Below are positions 16,933-26,318 of a stretch of DNA of 64,000 nt, piece by piece. Position 1 is the first letter of the stretch, and the number at the start of each line of letters is the position of its first letter. Location: contig JACKJU010000003.1 of NCBI GenBank assembly GCA_020637805.1, positions 1-64,000 of the forward strand, read 5' to 3'. Below the pieces are notes generated by a model. It searched no databases and had not been told where the DNA came from. It saw only the letters and a list, made by a program, of their open reading frames with translations. Made by a program: the position numbers and the translations under genes. The DNA is from Nitratireductor sp. (GTDB lineage Bacteria; Pseudomonadota; Alphaproteobacteria; Rhizobiales; Rhizobiaceae).

Positions 16933-17220
16933 ATGATGAAACGCATATCAAAGGCACTGAAGGGGTGGCGGGCCTATTTTCTCGCCTCCATCCTGATCGG
17001 ATTGCTGGCAGCGCCGTTGGTTCTGGCACCATGGTCGGACATCGACAGCGGACGTGTACTGTCCATGCCAGCTTCCTGGTTCTTTGCCCTGATCGTCTTT
17101 CCGGTCATCGCTCCGCTGCTTGCTGAGCTTCGCCTGGACAATCGGTGGCCGTGGAAAACGGCGGTAAACTGCGATGACATTCACCACGGGGGCCTGATCG
17201 GGCAGTTGGCCGGCGCATGA
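16933..17220 (+). CDS. Small two-helix membrane protein preceding a sodium:solute symporter
   Basis: A 95-residue protein with a basic start (MMKRISKALKGWR) and two transmembrane helices at about residues 14-34 and 47-66. Its stop overlaps the start of the symporter gene (ATGA, 17217-17220), indicating translational coupling. Sodium:solute symporters of the VC_2705 subfamily are typically preceded by a small two-helix partner (DUF4212). This protein fits that place and topology, but its sequence is not a clear match. The last 25 residues look unlike a membrane protein tail and may be displaced by an indel, given the errors nearby. Confidence 0.55.
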   Translation: MMKRISKALKGWRAYFLASILIGLLAAPLVLAPWSDIDSGRVLSMPASWFFALIVFPVIAPLLAELRLDNRWPWKTAVNCDDIHHGGLIGQLAGA

Positions 17221-19087
17221 ACGAAACCAGCAATCAATTCCGCAATGGCTCCGCCTACGTTATCGGCGTTGCAGTCTTTCTTGTGGCCGCATACGCCATG
17301 GAAAGTGTGGGCTTGCCCGTGGCTACCTGATTGCATGGACGGCCGTTTACGGTATCTGGATGACGGTCAGCGCCATCCGTCACGAGGCAACGACTTCTCC
17401 CTCCCGCTATTTCTAAATTGCGGCCGCGCCGCTAGATCCACAACTGCGGCTCTGGCCATTGCAGCGTCGGTCTGCGGGCCGTTTCTCTGACGGACGGAAT
17501 AGATTTCTGGTTCAAGTCCCCGGGCGGGTTCGTGGCGGTCGCGGGAGCGGTTGCACTCGGCCTGACCCTGTCTGCCAGTTCATCCGGCGGACCCCTTCCG
17601 GCAGAGCGGAGCAGTGGAACGCCGTAAACCTCATTGGATCGCGGTTTCAAACGGTATATGCAGCACGCCTGCTTGCAGCAGCGGCTGCCGCCATCTGTTT
17701 CGGATTGATGGTCAGCGGCATCGGTGCTGCCTCGCAGCTCACGGCATGGTTCTTCCGGCTCGGCACATGGCAGGCTTCGCTCGCGGTCTGCCTGGCCATT
17801 GCAGCAAATTGCCGTTACCGGCGGGCGGGTAGCCAGCTGCGGTTTGCCACCGCTGCGTCCGTTTCCCTCATACTCGCGCTGACGGCTGGAATGGTGTTGC
17901 CTTCGTCCGAACTTTCCGGCCTGCCTTTCGGCCAGTTGACCTTCGGAAGCGGCGCGCTCGTGCCTGTTGGCGAACTGGAACAGGAACTTGCAAGCATCGG
18001 CGTTCCGCCGCTGCGCGACCAGATGTTCACCTCGGGCATCATGGGCAGCTGGACAGGGGGCGTGGCGCTGGTTGCAGCGGTATTGATGGCATGCGGTGTC
18101 GCCGTTCTCCCTGCCGTCCTGCAGAACTACGCATCCAGCCGCACGGCAGGGAGGGCGGTAGTTACGGGCGCGCGCTCGGCGTTCTTTTCCGGTGCGATCG
18201 CCCTGTCGGTCGTCGCCTTGCTGTCCTATGCCGTGTTCGACCTGTATGAGAGCATATTCGGTCTAGCCATCACCGACATCGAGACGGAAGCCCCGCACCT
18301 TACCGCCTGGGGTAGCCATTCGCCCGATGTGGTGCGCCTGTGCGGCTCGGCTGTTTCCAGCGCCACCCAGGCCGTTGCCGCTTGCGGTGGTGTCGCGGAT
18401 TACACGCTTTCGACGCCTGACTTGTCGCTGAATGCGAGCCTCATCCTGGCAGCCGCGCCGGATTTCATGAAACAGTCCTTTGCAGTCACGGCTTTCCTCG
18501 TGCTGTCCATCCTCATGGTTCTGATCGCGTTTTCGGGAGCTGCTGCAACCGGGTTTGCGAGCAACCTGGTTTCCGGTTTCTACGCCATCCGCATGAGCCA
18601 CGTGGTTTCGTTCAGGATGTTTCTCACGCGCTTGCTTGTCGTTGTCGCCGTGGCGCTGGCTGCCGTGGCCAGCGCGTATCTCCGGCTGGACAATGCGGCC
18701 TTTGCCATTGGCATGTTTGGCCTCTATGCCGCAACGGCGCTGCCGGCGGTGGTCGCAAGCCTCCACTGGCGGCGGGTTACCGGCCACGGCCTTGCTGCGG
18801 GCATGGTTGCAGGCTTCTCGGTTTCGGTTGCCTACTGGCTTTTCGCTGCTTTCGGACCCGACATGATGCCTGCGTCCGGCGATGAATACCTGCTCCACCT
18901 GCCGGTTACCGGTCAGGCCCTGCCGCCGGAACTGGGAGGGATACTCGGGCTTGCAGCGGGGATCGCGGTTCTTCTGGCCGTCAGCCTGTCGACCCGTCCG
19001 CGCCGCAACACGCAAGAGGACAAACTATTCCTCGACATTCTCCACGGGGAGGAGGGCGAGGTTGCCATCACGAGGAACCGGTTCTGA
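17217..19087 (+). pseudogene. Sodium:solute symporter (SSS family), frameshifted in its first quarter
   Basis: The coding trace begins at ATG 17217 (MNETSNQFRNGSAYVIGVAVFL) and changes frame near 17318 (GYLIAWTAVYGIWMTVSAIR), 17412 (NCGRAARSTTAALAIAAS), 17488 (DGIDFWFKSPGGFVAVAG) and 17575 (FIRRTPSGRAEQWNAVNLIG). It then stays open to 19087. The long 3' part encodes about ten transmembrane helices with SSS features, such as VLPAVLQNYASS and the closing HWRRVTGHGLAAGMVAGFSVSVAY. SSS proteins import organic solutes with sodium. The intact remainder and conserved blocks suggest sequencing indels or recent inactivation. A thioesterase gene follows after four bases. Confidence 0.7.
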
Positions 19088-19091
19088 CCAG

Positions 19092-19931
19092 ATGATTGAA
19101 ACGGCAAAAGGCTTCGTCAACAGCTGGGAATGCGACGAGAACCGGCACATGAACGTCCAGTTCTACCTGCGCCGCTTCGAGACGGCGTCCGCCATTTTTG
19201 CTGCGCTTGCTGGAACCGGGCTTTCCGATGCCTCGATGGTGAAGACGCGCCATGTCCGCTATCATCGCGAACTCATCGAAGCCGACTGCATCCGCACGGT
19301 TTCGGGCACGGTAACGGACGGACCTTTTTCAGGGCGCGTGCTGCATGCCATCTACCATACCGGCAATGGAGCGCTGTGCGCCACGGCGCTGGATGAACTC
19401 GTCTCGCAGGAGATCGCAGCAAGACTGGGAGAACTCTCGGCTGCCGATGCAGAGACTACGGCGCTTGCATCGCCGCGAGGCCTCGATGACGGCGATATCG
19501 AAGCCGCCGGCTACGACGCCATGCTGGCATCCGGCGAGGCCGTCACTTCCTTCCGCCACGTGCTTGGACCGGCAGATTGCGACCGCGACGGCAACATACT
19601 TTCGAGCACCTTCATATCCTGCTTCACGGATGGTGCGCCGCATGCATGGGACCTCACCGGCCTTACCAGCGCCTGGCTGCAGGGGCAGAATTTCGGCCGG
19701 GTGGCTGTGGAACTCAAACTGCAGCGCTGTGCCGAAGCCTGCCCGGGCGATATTCTCGAACTGGTATCCTGGGCAGGAGACATCCGGGAGAAGACATTTC
19801 GCATCTCCCATGTGGTCCGTAACATGGTCACACGGGAAGTTCTGGCGCTGGGCCAGGTGCGCAATGTGGTTCTCGACCTTGAAACGCGGCGCGTGGTCAA
19901 ACTGCCCGGCTTCGTGCATGGCGCAACTTGA
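19092..19931 (+). CDS. Double-hotdog thioesterase family protein
   Basis: A 279-residue protein containing two consecutive hotdog folds. The first (residues 1-125) opens with NSWECDENRHMNVQFYLRRFE, where Asp/Asn/His/Asn resemble the 4HBT thioesterase active-site helix. The second (residues 145-275) has LGPADCDRDGNILSSTFISCF at the equivalent place. Such tandem proteins hydrolyse small or polar acyl-CoAs. It begins 4 bases after the symporter stop, so the two genes form one unit: import followed by CoA-thioester chemistry. The substrate is unknown; a quaternary-amine catabolism role is conceivable but unsupported. Confidence 0.75.
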   Translation: MIETAKGFVNSWECDENRHMNVQFYLRRFETASAIFAALAGTGLSDASMVKTRHVRYHRELIEADCIRTVSGTVTDGPFSGRVLHAIYHTGNGALCATALDELVSQEIAARLGELSAADAETTALASPRGLDDGDIEAAGYDAMLASGEAVTSFRHVLGPADCDRDGNILSSTFISCFTDGAPHAWDLTGLTSAWLQGQNFGRVAVELKLQRCAEACPGDILELVSWAGDIREKTFRISHVVRNMVTREVLALGQVRNVVLDLETRRVVKLPGFVHGAT

Positions 19932-19954
19932 TCCACTGCATTCAGTGCCGCCGG

Positions 19955-20542
19955 TCAGCTCTTTTCCCCGGCCGTGTCGTTCTTGAACTCCTTCACCACA
20001 TCGAAGAAACGCCGCATGGCGCGCGACATGTAATCCATGGCACGGTCGAAATCGCGTTCAAGCTTTTCCTCCTCGGCGGTCCTGGGCTTGGCGGCGTCTT
20101 CCTGCGGATTTGCCCCGTCTGAATGCTGATCCGCGCTGTCCGGCAAGCCTGCTTCAGGCTTTGGGCTATCGGTGCTCTGGTTCCGCACCACCTTTTCCGC
20201 TTCAAGCGTCGCGACACGCTCTTCCAGCGACTTGATGCGCTCTTCCGTCCTCGCGATTTCGTCAAGGAAATACTGGCGCTCCTCCACCGAAACGCGGCAG
20301 GTAAGCTGCCCGGTACGAACAGTGCAGACGGTCATTTGCCCCGTTGCCTTGTCGATACGCACAAAGGTGTCGCCCCGGCGTTCCAGCACGTAGTTTTCGC
20401 TCATCGGTCCGCCATCCTTTGGCGGCACTTTATCGGGTTGCTGGGCGCTGGCCTGCGGTACCGGCAGGGTGGCAACAACGATGAGGCCGGTCAGGAAAAA
20501 TGCTGTCGCAAATTCCGAGGCACCAGAACGAACCGGCTTCAT
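19955..20542 (-). CDS. Secreted coiled-coil protein of unknown function
   Basis: A 195-residue exported protein. A signal peptide spans about residues 10-33 (ending ASA/QQ). A conserved-looking beta segment NYVLERRGDTFVRIDKATGQMTVCTVRTGQLTC carries two cysteines that could form a disulfide. A short coiled coil, FLDEIARTEERIKSLEERVATLEAE (residues about 92-117), and a charged Pro/Asp/Glu linker follow, then a C-terminal amphipathic helix rich in Met and Arg. The family was not recognised. Periplasmic location is predicted. It converges with the thioesterase gene. Confidence 0.7.
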   Translation of the reverse strand: MKPVRSGASEFATAFFLTGLIVVATLPVPQASAQQPDKVPPKDGGPMSENYVLERRGDTFVRIDKATGQMTVCTVRTGQLTCRVSVEERQYFLDEIARTEERIKSLEERVATLEAEKVVRNQSTDSPKPEAGLPDSADQHSDGANPQEDAAKPRTAEEEKLERDFDRAMDYMSRAMRRFFDVVKEFKNDTAGEKS

Positions 20543-20747
20543 TGCAATCTCCCTGCTGGGTAACGGGTTTGTGGAAATGCCCTGCGCGGCATGCCCTGTG
20601 CTGTCGCAAGGTCAAGGGTAATGGATGGAACATGTGACGACAATATGCACGCCAATCTCCCGGTGCAGGGTTGCCAGCGTTCCGGCCTTGTGCCAATCGG
20701 GTTGATCAAGCCAAACAGCGCCAGAAACCCAATCACCGGAAACCGTC

Positions 20748-21107
20748 ATGCTGCCTGAAGTCGTCTACAAGATCGTGGGGTTCGAGGAGTGGGACAGGGC
20801 AGTGGAATCCGGCAGTTTCGAAGGTTCGGAAGTGGACCTGAAGGATGGCTACATTCATTTCTCGACAGCGGAACAGGCTCCCGAAACGGCGGCAAAACAC
20901 TTTGCCGGCCGCGATGACCTCCTGCTGGTTGCCGTCGAGACCGAACCGATGGCGCGTCATTACAAGATGGAGCCCTCGCGCGGAGGGGCGCTGTTTCCGC
21001 ATCTTTACGCCCGGTTGCCGGTGGCCAATGCCCTGTGGTGGCAGGAGTTGAAGCTGGGCGAAGACGGCATTCACATCTTTCCGGACGAATTCCCCGTTCG
21101 AATGTGA
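20748..21107 (+). CDS. DUF952-family protein
   Basis: A 119-residue cytoplasmic protein of the DUF952 family, a compact alpha/beta fold related to ADP-ribosyltransferase-like domains but without known activity. Typical features are VYKIVGFEEWDRA, DGYIHFSTAEQAPETAAKHF, DLLLVAVETEPM and the FPHLYARLPVANALWW strand-loop. It is transcribed toward pyrD 28 bases downstream. DUF952 genes are commonly found directly before pyrD in alphaproteobacteria, which supports one transcript. Confidence 0.9.
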   Translation: MLPEVVYKIVGFEEWDRAVESGSFEGSEVDLKDGYIHFSTAEQAPETAAKHFAGRDDLLLVAVETEPMARHYKMEPSRGGALFPHLYARLPVANALWWQELKLGEDGIHIFPDEFPVRM

Positions 21108-21135
21108 GGATATCCCGACCAGGAAAGCTTGGCAC

Positions 21136-22227
21136 ATGAACCTGTTTGAAAGTCTTGGCCGCAAGGCGCTTTTCACCCTCGATCCCGAAACCGCGCATGG
21201 CCTGTCGATAACGGCGCTCAAGACCGGAATGGTGCCCGCCTGTCCCGTGAAGCGGGATCCGGCGCTCGGCGTTACGCTTGCCGGGCTGGACTTCCCCAAT
21301 CCGCTTGGTCTGGCGGCTGGCTACGACAAGAATGCAGAAGTGCCGGACGCTGCACTCAAGCTCGGTTTCGGCTTTGCCGAGATTGGCACCATTACCCCGC
21401 GGCCCCAGTCCGGCAATCCGAAACCGCGCATCTTCCGGCTCGTCAAAGACGAAGGGGTCATCAACCGGCTGGGCTTCAACAATGAAGGGCATGCGGCAGC
21501 GCTGGCACGGCTCGAAGCCCGGCGCGGCAGGCCGGGAATTGTTGGCGTCAACATCGGTGCCAACAAGGATTCGGAGGACTTTGCCGCCGACTACGAGAAG
21601 GGCATAGAAACCTTCGCGCACCTGGCAGACTACTTCACCGCCAACATCTCGTCGCCGAACACGCCGGGCCTCAGAAACCTTCAGGCTGGCGAGGCGCTGG
21701 CCAGGTTGCTCGACAGGATTTTCGTCAGGCTTGCCAGCCAGGAGCGTCAGCCGCCCGTTTTCCTGAAGGTGGCACCCGACGTTACCAATGCCGAGATCGA
21801 AGAGATCGCCAGGGTTGCGGGCGCCGCGCCGCTTTCTGCCCTGATCGTTTCCAATACCACGCTTTCGCGCGCCGGTCTGCGCAACAAGGCGCTGTCGGGA
21901 GAAGCCGGCGGTTTGTCCGGAAAGCCGCTGTTTGACCGGGCGACCATCGTTCTTGCCCGGTTCCGTCAGGCACTTCCAGCTGCGATGCCGATCATCGGCG
22001 TCGGCGGAATAGACAGCGCGGAGACTGCATGGGCAAAGCTCGAGGCGGGCGCAAGCCTTCTGCAGCTCTATTCCTCGATGATTTATCACGGCCCCTCGCT
22101 TCCGGCGCGGCTCGTCAACGGTTTGTCGGACAGGCTTGCAAGCGATGGTGCGAGCACCATATCGGCAGTTACGGGCCGAAGGACCGCCGAGTGGGCGGAA
22201 CGCAAACTCCCGGAGGAAACGGCATGA
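21136..22227 (+). CDS. pyrD: Dihydroorotate dehydrogenase (quinone), class 2
   Basis: A 363-residue membrane-associated FMN enzyme that oxidises dihydroorotate to orotate with quinone, in de novo pyrimidine synthesis. The N-terminal amphipathic helices (residues 1-40, MNLFESLGRKALFTLDPETAHGLS) are the quinone-tunnel and membrane domain that defines class 2. FMN-barrel motifs include NPLGLAAGYDKN, the catalytic Ser in NISSPNTPGLRNLQ, and IIGVGGI. Its stop overlaps the start of the downstream ArsC-family gene (ATGA). Confidence 0.96.
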   Translation: MNLFESLGRKALFTLDPETAHGLSITALKTGMVPACPVKRDPALGVTLAGLDFPNPLGLAAGYDKNAEVPDAALKLGFGFAEIGTITPRPQSGNPKPRIFRLVKDEGVINRLGFNNEGHAAALARLEARRGRPGIVGVNIGANKDSEDFAADYEKGIETFAHLADYFTANISSPNTPGLRNLQAGEALARLLDRIFVRLASQERQPPVFLKVAPDVTNAEIEEIARVAGAAPLSALIVSNTTLSRAGLRNKALSGEAGGLSGKPLFDRATIVLARFRQALPAAMPIIGVGGIDSAETAWAKLEAGASLLQLYSSMIYHGPSLPARLVNGLSDRLASDGASTISAVTGRRTAEWAERKLPEETA

Positions 22228-22574
22228 GCGACGAGATCGAAATCTGGCACAATCCGCGCTGTTCCAAGTCGCGCCAGACGCTCGAGATCCTGAGGAAACG
22301 CGGCTACGAACCGAAGGTCGTTCTCTACCTGGACAAACCGCCCTCCCGCGAGCGGATATCCGAAGTGTTGAAGATGCTCGATATTCCCGCGCGAAAACTC
22401 ATGCGCACCGGCGAAGACGAATACCGTACCCAACGGCTTGCCGATGTGAAGGATGATGACGAACTGATCAAGGCGATGTTCCACACGCCGAAGCTGATCG
22501 AGAGGCCAGTTGTCATACATGATGGCAAGGCCGCCATCGGCCGCCCGCCGGAAAGCGTGCTGAAGATACTCTAG
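22224..22574 (+). CDS. arsC: ArsC/Spx-family glutaredoxin-dependent reductase
   Basis: A 116-residue thioredoxin-fold protein of the ArsC family (arsenate reductase, glutaredoxin type). The active-site cysteine is in HNPRCSKSRQTLEIL near residue 12, and the family marker IERPVVIHDGKAAIGRPPE is present. It overlaps the pyrD stop by four bases. The Arg residues that complete the arsenate site in true ArsC cannot be judged confidently. No ars operon is nearby, so the in vivo substrate may be another oxidant or anion; the symbol indicates the family. Confidence 0.85.
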   Translation: MSDEIEIWHNPRCSKSRQTLEILRKRGYEPKVVLYLDKPPSRERISEVLKMLDIPARKLMRTGEDEYRTQRLADVKDDDELIKAMFHTPKLIERPVVIHDGKAAIGRPPESVLKIL

Positions 22575-22577
22575 GCC

Positions 22578-23915
22578 TCAATACCCGAAGGTCTGACGTG
22601 CCTTGACCGGCAGCCGTGCCAACAGGGCAAAGCCGCGCGTAACGAGAAAAATGTGCAGCGCGATCCATAGCCCCGTATTTCCGTAGCCCTGCAAGAGTTG
22701 CCACGCTGTAATGTAGATGATGAACGACAGCACCATCATCAGGCTCATCTCGCGCGACCACACCGCGCCGATGAATACCCCGTCCATCTGGAAGGCCAGC
22801 ACGCCGGTCAGCGCCGTCAGCGCTGCAGGAAGCAGATAGGCCTGAGCGAGCGCGCGTACCTCCGGCATGGTGGTGATGGTGTTCACCAGCCACGGGCCTG
22901 CCAGGTATAGGACCGCGAACAGGGCTGCCGCGATAAGGGCGTTCCAGACCAATGTCAGCTTGATGCCGCGCCAGAAGCCCTCGCGGTAATTGGCGCCGAT
23001 TGCCCGGCCCACCAGTTGTTCGGCTGCAGTTGCCATGCCGTCGAGGAAATATCCGGAGATGAAGAAGAAGTTCAACAGGACCGCATTGGCGGCAAGTACA
23101 GTTTCGCCCATGTTCGCGCCCTGCGCGGTGAAATAGCCGAACGCGCCGAGCAGCACGAAGGAGCGTATCATGATGTCGCCGTTCAGATTGGCGAAGCGCA
23201 GCATCGAGTCCCGGTCGAAAATGCGGTTGCGCGACGGCGTGGTAGAGGTGTCGATCAACCTGCGGCAGATCAGGAGACCGGCAATCGTGCCGAGCAGTTC
23301 GCCAATCACGGTTCCAAGCGCGATGCCGGCAAGCCCATAGCCAAGCCAAAGTCCAAGCGCGATCGACAGCACCATGTTCGTGCCGTTGACGATGATCTGG
23401 AGAGCTAGACCGAGGCCGGCCCTTCCAAGGCCGATGAGCCAGCCCAGAAGGGCATAGTTTGCCAGTGCGAACATCGCTCCGGCCGTGCGGATGTAGAAAT
23501 ACGACCGCGTGGCTTCGGCGACATCTGCACCTGGTGCCATGAGCCATAGGGCCAGCGTCAGTATCGGCACCATGAGCACTATCAACGCGGCACCTGTAAT
23601 GGCTGCAATGAGTAGCGCGCGGGCAAGGACTGCCTGCTTTTCCTTCTCATCTTCTGCACCCACGGCCTGTGCCGTCATCCCGGTTGTGCCGGAGCGCAGG
23701 AAGTTGAAGGTTGCGAAGATCACGTCGATGATCACTGCGCCGACGGCCAGCCCGCCAAGCTGCGCCGGATCGTTCAGCCTGCCGGCAACACTGGTATCCA
23801 CCAGGCCAAGCAGGGGCGTTGTCATGTAGGCAAGCGTCATCGGGATGGCGAGCATCGCCACCATCCTGTGAGTGATCGCAAAGGGTCTGACCTTGCGGCC
23901 GGTTGCCTGATCCAT
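22578..23915 (-). CDS. MATE-family multidrug/metabolite efflux transporter (DinF-like)
   Basis: A 445-residue inner-membrane protein with about twelve transmembrane helices in two homologous halves, typical of MATE transporters. Recognisable segments are the first helix-loop IPMTLAYMTTPLLGLVDTSVAG and FNFLRSGTTGMTAQAVGAED, resembling DinF/NorM-like members that extrude cationic compounds using Na+ or H+ gradients. ATG 23915 is preferred; an upstream GTG at 23954 adds 13 residues. It converges with the ArsC gene (3-base gap) and is divergent from the histone-deacetylase-like gene. Confidence 0.9.
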   Translation of the reverse strand: MDQATGRKVRPFAITHRMVAMLAIPMTLAYMTTPLLGLVDTSVAGRLNDPAQLGGLAVGAVIIDVIFATFNFLRSGTTGMTAQAVGAEDEKEKQAVLARALLIAAITGAALIVLMVPILTLALWLMAPGADVAEATRSYFYIRTAGAMFALANYALLGWLIGLGRAGLGLALQIIVNGTNMVLSIALGLWLGYGLAGIALGTVIGELLGTIAGLLICRRLIDTSTTPSRNRIFDRDSMLRFANLNGDIMIRSFVLLGAFGYFTAQGANMGETVLAANAVLLNFFFISGYFLDGMATAAEQLVGRAIGANYREGFWRGIKLTLVWNALIAAALFAVLYLAGPWLVNTITTMPEVRALAQAYLLPAALTALTGVLAFQMDGVFIGAVWSREMSLMMVLSFIIYITAWQLLQGYGNTGLWIALHIFLVTRGFALLARLPVKARQTFGY

Positions 23916-24053
23916 GATGCAGCCTGAAACAATTGCGGTGCCCGCGGCACGCAATTGGCCCTATCAGTTTGGGGCAGGCCGCGATAGCCTGAACCTGTAA
24001 CCGCGACAAGGCCCTTGCACGGCTGCAATTCCTGAAATGCTTCCCGAGGCGCG

Positions 24054-24971
24054 ATGCTGAAAATTGTCCATCATCCCGATTTCGAGGCTGCAATTGGCCG
24101 CAGTCACCGTTTTCCGATGCCCAAATACGGCTTCATCATCCGTTTTCTCGAAGAAGATGGCCTTGTCGTTCCAGGAGTCTCCCCCAGGCCCGAACCGGCG
24201 GAGTTCGACCAGGTCTGCCTTGCTCACGACAAGGCCTATGTCCGCCAGGTGTTCGATGCTGCAGTCGATCCGAAGATCGAGCGCGAGATCGGGTTCGCGG
24301 TCAATGACAGCGTCTCCCTTCGCGCGCGGCTTTCCTGCGCAGCGACACTTCTTGCCGGGCGCATTGCGCTGGAGGAAGGAATCGCCACCACTGCTGCCGG
24401 TGGCAGCCACCACGCGCGGCGCGAAAGGGGGGCGGGTTTTTGCGTGTTCAACGATGTTGGCATCGCGGCTGCCAATCTTCTCTTTAAGGGTGAAATCGGA
24501 TCGGCCTTGGTGTTCGACTGCGATGTCCACCAGGGAGATGGTACGGCTGAGATATTCGCGCGCGAACCGCGGGTCACCACGGTGTCGATTCACAACGAGA
24601 AGAACTATCCGGTTCGCAAGGTTCCCTCCGACCTCGATGTCGGTCTGGAAGATGGTATCGGCGACCTCGAATACCTGGAGGTGCTGGGAGAGACGCTTGA
24701 CCGGTCACTTTTGCTCAACCCGGCCCCGGGGATCGTTTTCTACAATGCGGGCGTCGATCCCCATGCCGAGGACCGGCTGGGGCGCATGGCCATGACCGAT
24801 GACGGATTGGCGGCACGCGACCGCAAGGTGATCGCGTTTTTCAGGGAGCGCGACATTCCCGTCGTCTGCGTGCAGGGCGGTGGTTATTCGAGCGATGTTG
24901 AGGCGGTTGCCCGCAGGCACACCATCGTACACCGCGTTGCTGCACAGTTCGCAGGCGGGATCAGCCCCTGA
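24054..24971 (+). CDS. Histone deacetylase superfamily (acetoin utilisation/acetylpolyamine amidohydrolase-like) protein
   Basis: A 305-residue zinc hydrolase of the arginase/deacetylase fold. Catalytic elements are present: the His-His pair in GGSHHARRERGAGF near residue 122, the zinc ligands in VFDCDVHQGDGTAE (Asp and His near residue 158) and the FYNAGVDPHAEDRLG segment with a further Asp ligand. Bacterial members deacetylate acetylated amines, polyamines or proteins. The gene overlaps the convergent DUF6460 gene by 11 bases at the 3' end. Confidence 0.92.
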   Translation: MLKIVHHPDFEAAIGRSHRFPMPKYGFIIRFLEEDGLVVPGVSPRPEPAEFDQVCLAHDKAYVRQVFDAAVDPKIEREIGFAVNDSVSLRARLSCAATLLAGRIALEEGIATTAAGGSHHARRERGAGFCVFNDVGIAAANLLFKGEIGSALVFDCDVHQGDGTAEIFAREPRVTTVSIHNEKNYPVRKVPSDLDVGLEDGIGDLEYLEVLGETLDRSLLLNPAPGIVFYNAGVDPHAEDRLGRMAMTDDGLAARDRKVIAFFRERDIPVVCVQGGGYSSDVEAVARRHTIVHRVAAQFAGGISP

Positions 24972-25275
24972 ACTTCATCACGCGCATCAGGATGAAGATC
25001 GGAACAACGACCAGCGCGCCCCACACGAAGTACTTGCCGATCCGCCCGAATGCCTCGAAACCGAGTTCGTAGATACGCTCGAAGAAGGTACGGATTGCAT
25101 ACCACACTTCGTAGGGCGAGAAGTTCAGCGCGCTCATGATGATGCCGACGACCAGCGAGATGATCGCCAGCTTGACGATGGTTCTTACCGGCGTGTCACC
25201 GAGAAAACGGGTCAGCGCACCGTCATTGCTGCGGCTGCGCATCTGCGATTCCGGTCCGCGATAGGGTTCGCTCAT
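24961..25275 (-). CDS. DUF6460-like small membrane protein
   Basis: A 104-residue protein with a charged N-terminus and two transmembrane helices (about residues 35-55 and 80-100), separated by SPYEVWYAIRTFFERIYELGFEAFG. It resembles the alphaproteobacterial DUF6460 family, whose function is unknown. The start at 25275 (MSEPYRGPESQ) is preferred over 25305. Its 3' end overlaps the end of the deacetylase-like gene on the other strand. Confidence 0.75.
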   Translation of the reverse strand: MSEPYRGPESQMRSRSNDGALTRFLGDTPVRTIVKLAIISLVVGIIMSALNFSPYEVWYAIRTFFERIYELGFEAFGRIGKYFVWGALVVVPIFILMRVMKFRG

Positions 25276-25393
25276 TGGGCTTTTCTCCGCCGTTTCCACG
25301 ATCAATGCTTGGCATTCCTGCGCCTTGAGGTAGGCGCTGGCATGGCGGTTTGCAAGAAATTTCAGGTGCGGCGCACCAACGGTTATTCTGCGG

Positions 25394-26188
25394 TCAGATT
25401 TCCCGGCGCTCGACGATTACACCGTAGAGCGTCGTGAGAATGCAGATGCCGAACATGACGTAGAGCCAGGAAAGGGCAAGCTGCAGCACGATGATCAGGA
25501 TGCCGGGCTGTTCCATCGCGGCGGGATCGCCTCCTGTTTCGCCATAGCCGGTTATTGCCTGCACCAAGCCGGCCACCAGCGTCATGATCACGACGACCCA
25601 GAAGATCGTGATCTTCTCGGATGAAGACTGTTTCCATGCCTGCGAAATGGAAAAGCCACGGTTTCCCAAGGCCACCGCGGGCAGGCTGATGGCAAGCCGC
25701 ATGAAGACGAACTGGATCAGGACGTTGAGCACAAGTACCGCGCCAAGAATGATGGTCGCGGAAGGGTTCGCGCCCTCTCCGGTGATGCCGCCGAGCAAGA
25801 TGAAGAAGATCATCATTGCCGGAATGGCGACTGCCATCAAGATCAGCGAAATCACAAAAGCCCGGCCGACATAGGGCCAGACGAGACCCGAGGGCGGGCG
25901 TGGCAGGAATCCCGAGGGCAGCTCGTTGAGAAGAATGTAGCGGTGCCATGCGGTGGCTGCTGCCCCGAAGCCGAACAGCATCACGATAAAGGCCCCCACG
26001 AAAACGGCAAAGGAGAGAAGCGCCATGCCCGGAGCCTCGCCCGATTGCGCCATTGAGGCCAGCATCGCCGCAACAATGACCGCTGCGAAGGTCAATACGG
26101 CCCAGGGGATGCTGATGCGCAGGGCGACACCGATGTTCTGCCAAATAAGTCGCAAGGTATGCCGGATCAGCAAGAGCGCCCGTTTCAT
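25394..26188 (-). CDS. Multi-pass membrane protein of unknown function
   Basis: A 264-residue integral membrane protein with about six hydrophobic helices: near residues 22-45, 55-78, 110-135, 148-168, 195-215 and 235-258. The loop segments GFLPRPPSGLVWPYVGRAF and NRGFSISQAWKQSSSEK may be cytoplasmic. It resembles alphaproteobacterial hypothetical membrane proteins of the DUF975/glycerophosphoryl-phosphodiesterase membrane-domain type only in overall layout. No catalytic motif was seen. It is an isolated gene. Confidence 0.65.
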   Translation of the reverse strand: MKRALLLIRHTLRLIWQNIGVALRISIPWAVLTFAAVIVAAMLASMAQSGEAPGMALLSFAVFVGAFIVMLFGFGAAATAWHRYILLNELPSGFLPRPPSGLVWPYVGRAFVISLILMAVAIPAMMIFFILLGGITGEGANPSATIILGAVLVLNVLIQFVFMRLAISLPAVALGNRGFSISQAWKQSSSEKITIFWVVVIMTLVAGLVQAITGYGETGGDPAAMEQPGILIIVLQLALSWLYVMFGICILTTLYGVIVERREI

Positions 26189-26318
26189 CTTTTTCCTTTC
26201 TGGCCCGTCAACAGGTCCTGGTTGGCTTTGGGCATCAAGCTACTTTGGGTTGTACAAGCTTTCAAGCGATTTGGACGGCTGCTGCCGGACCCACGTGGAC
26301 GCCGCTGCCGCCCGCTGG

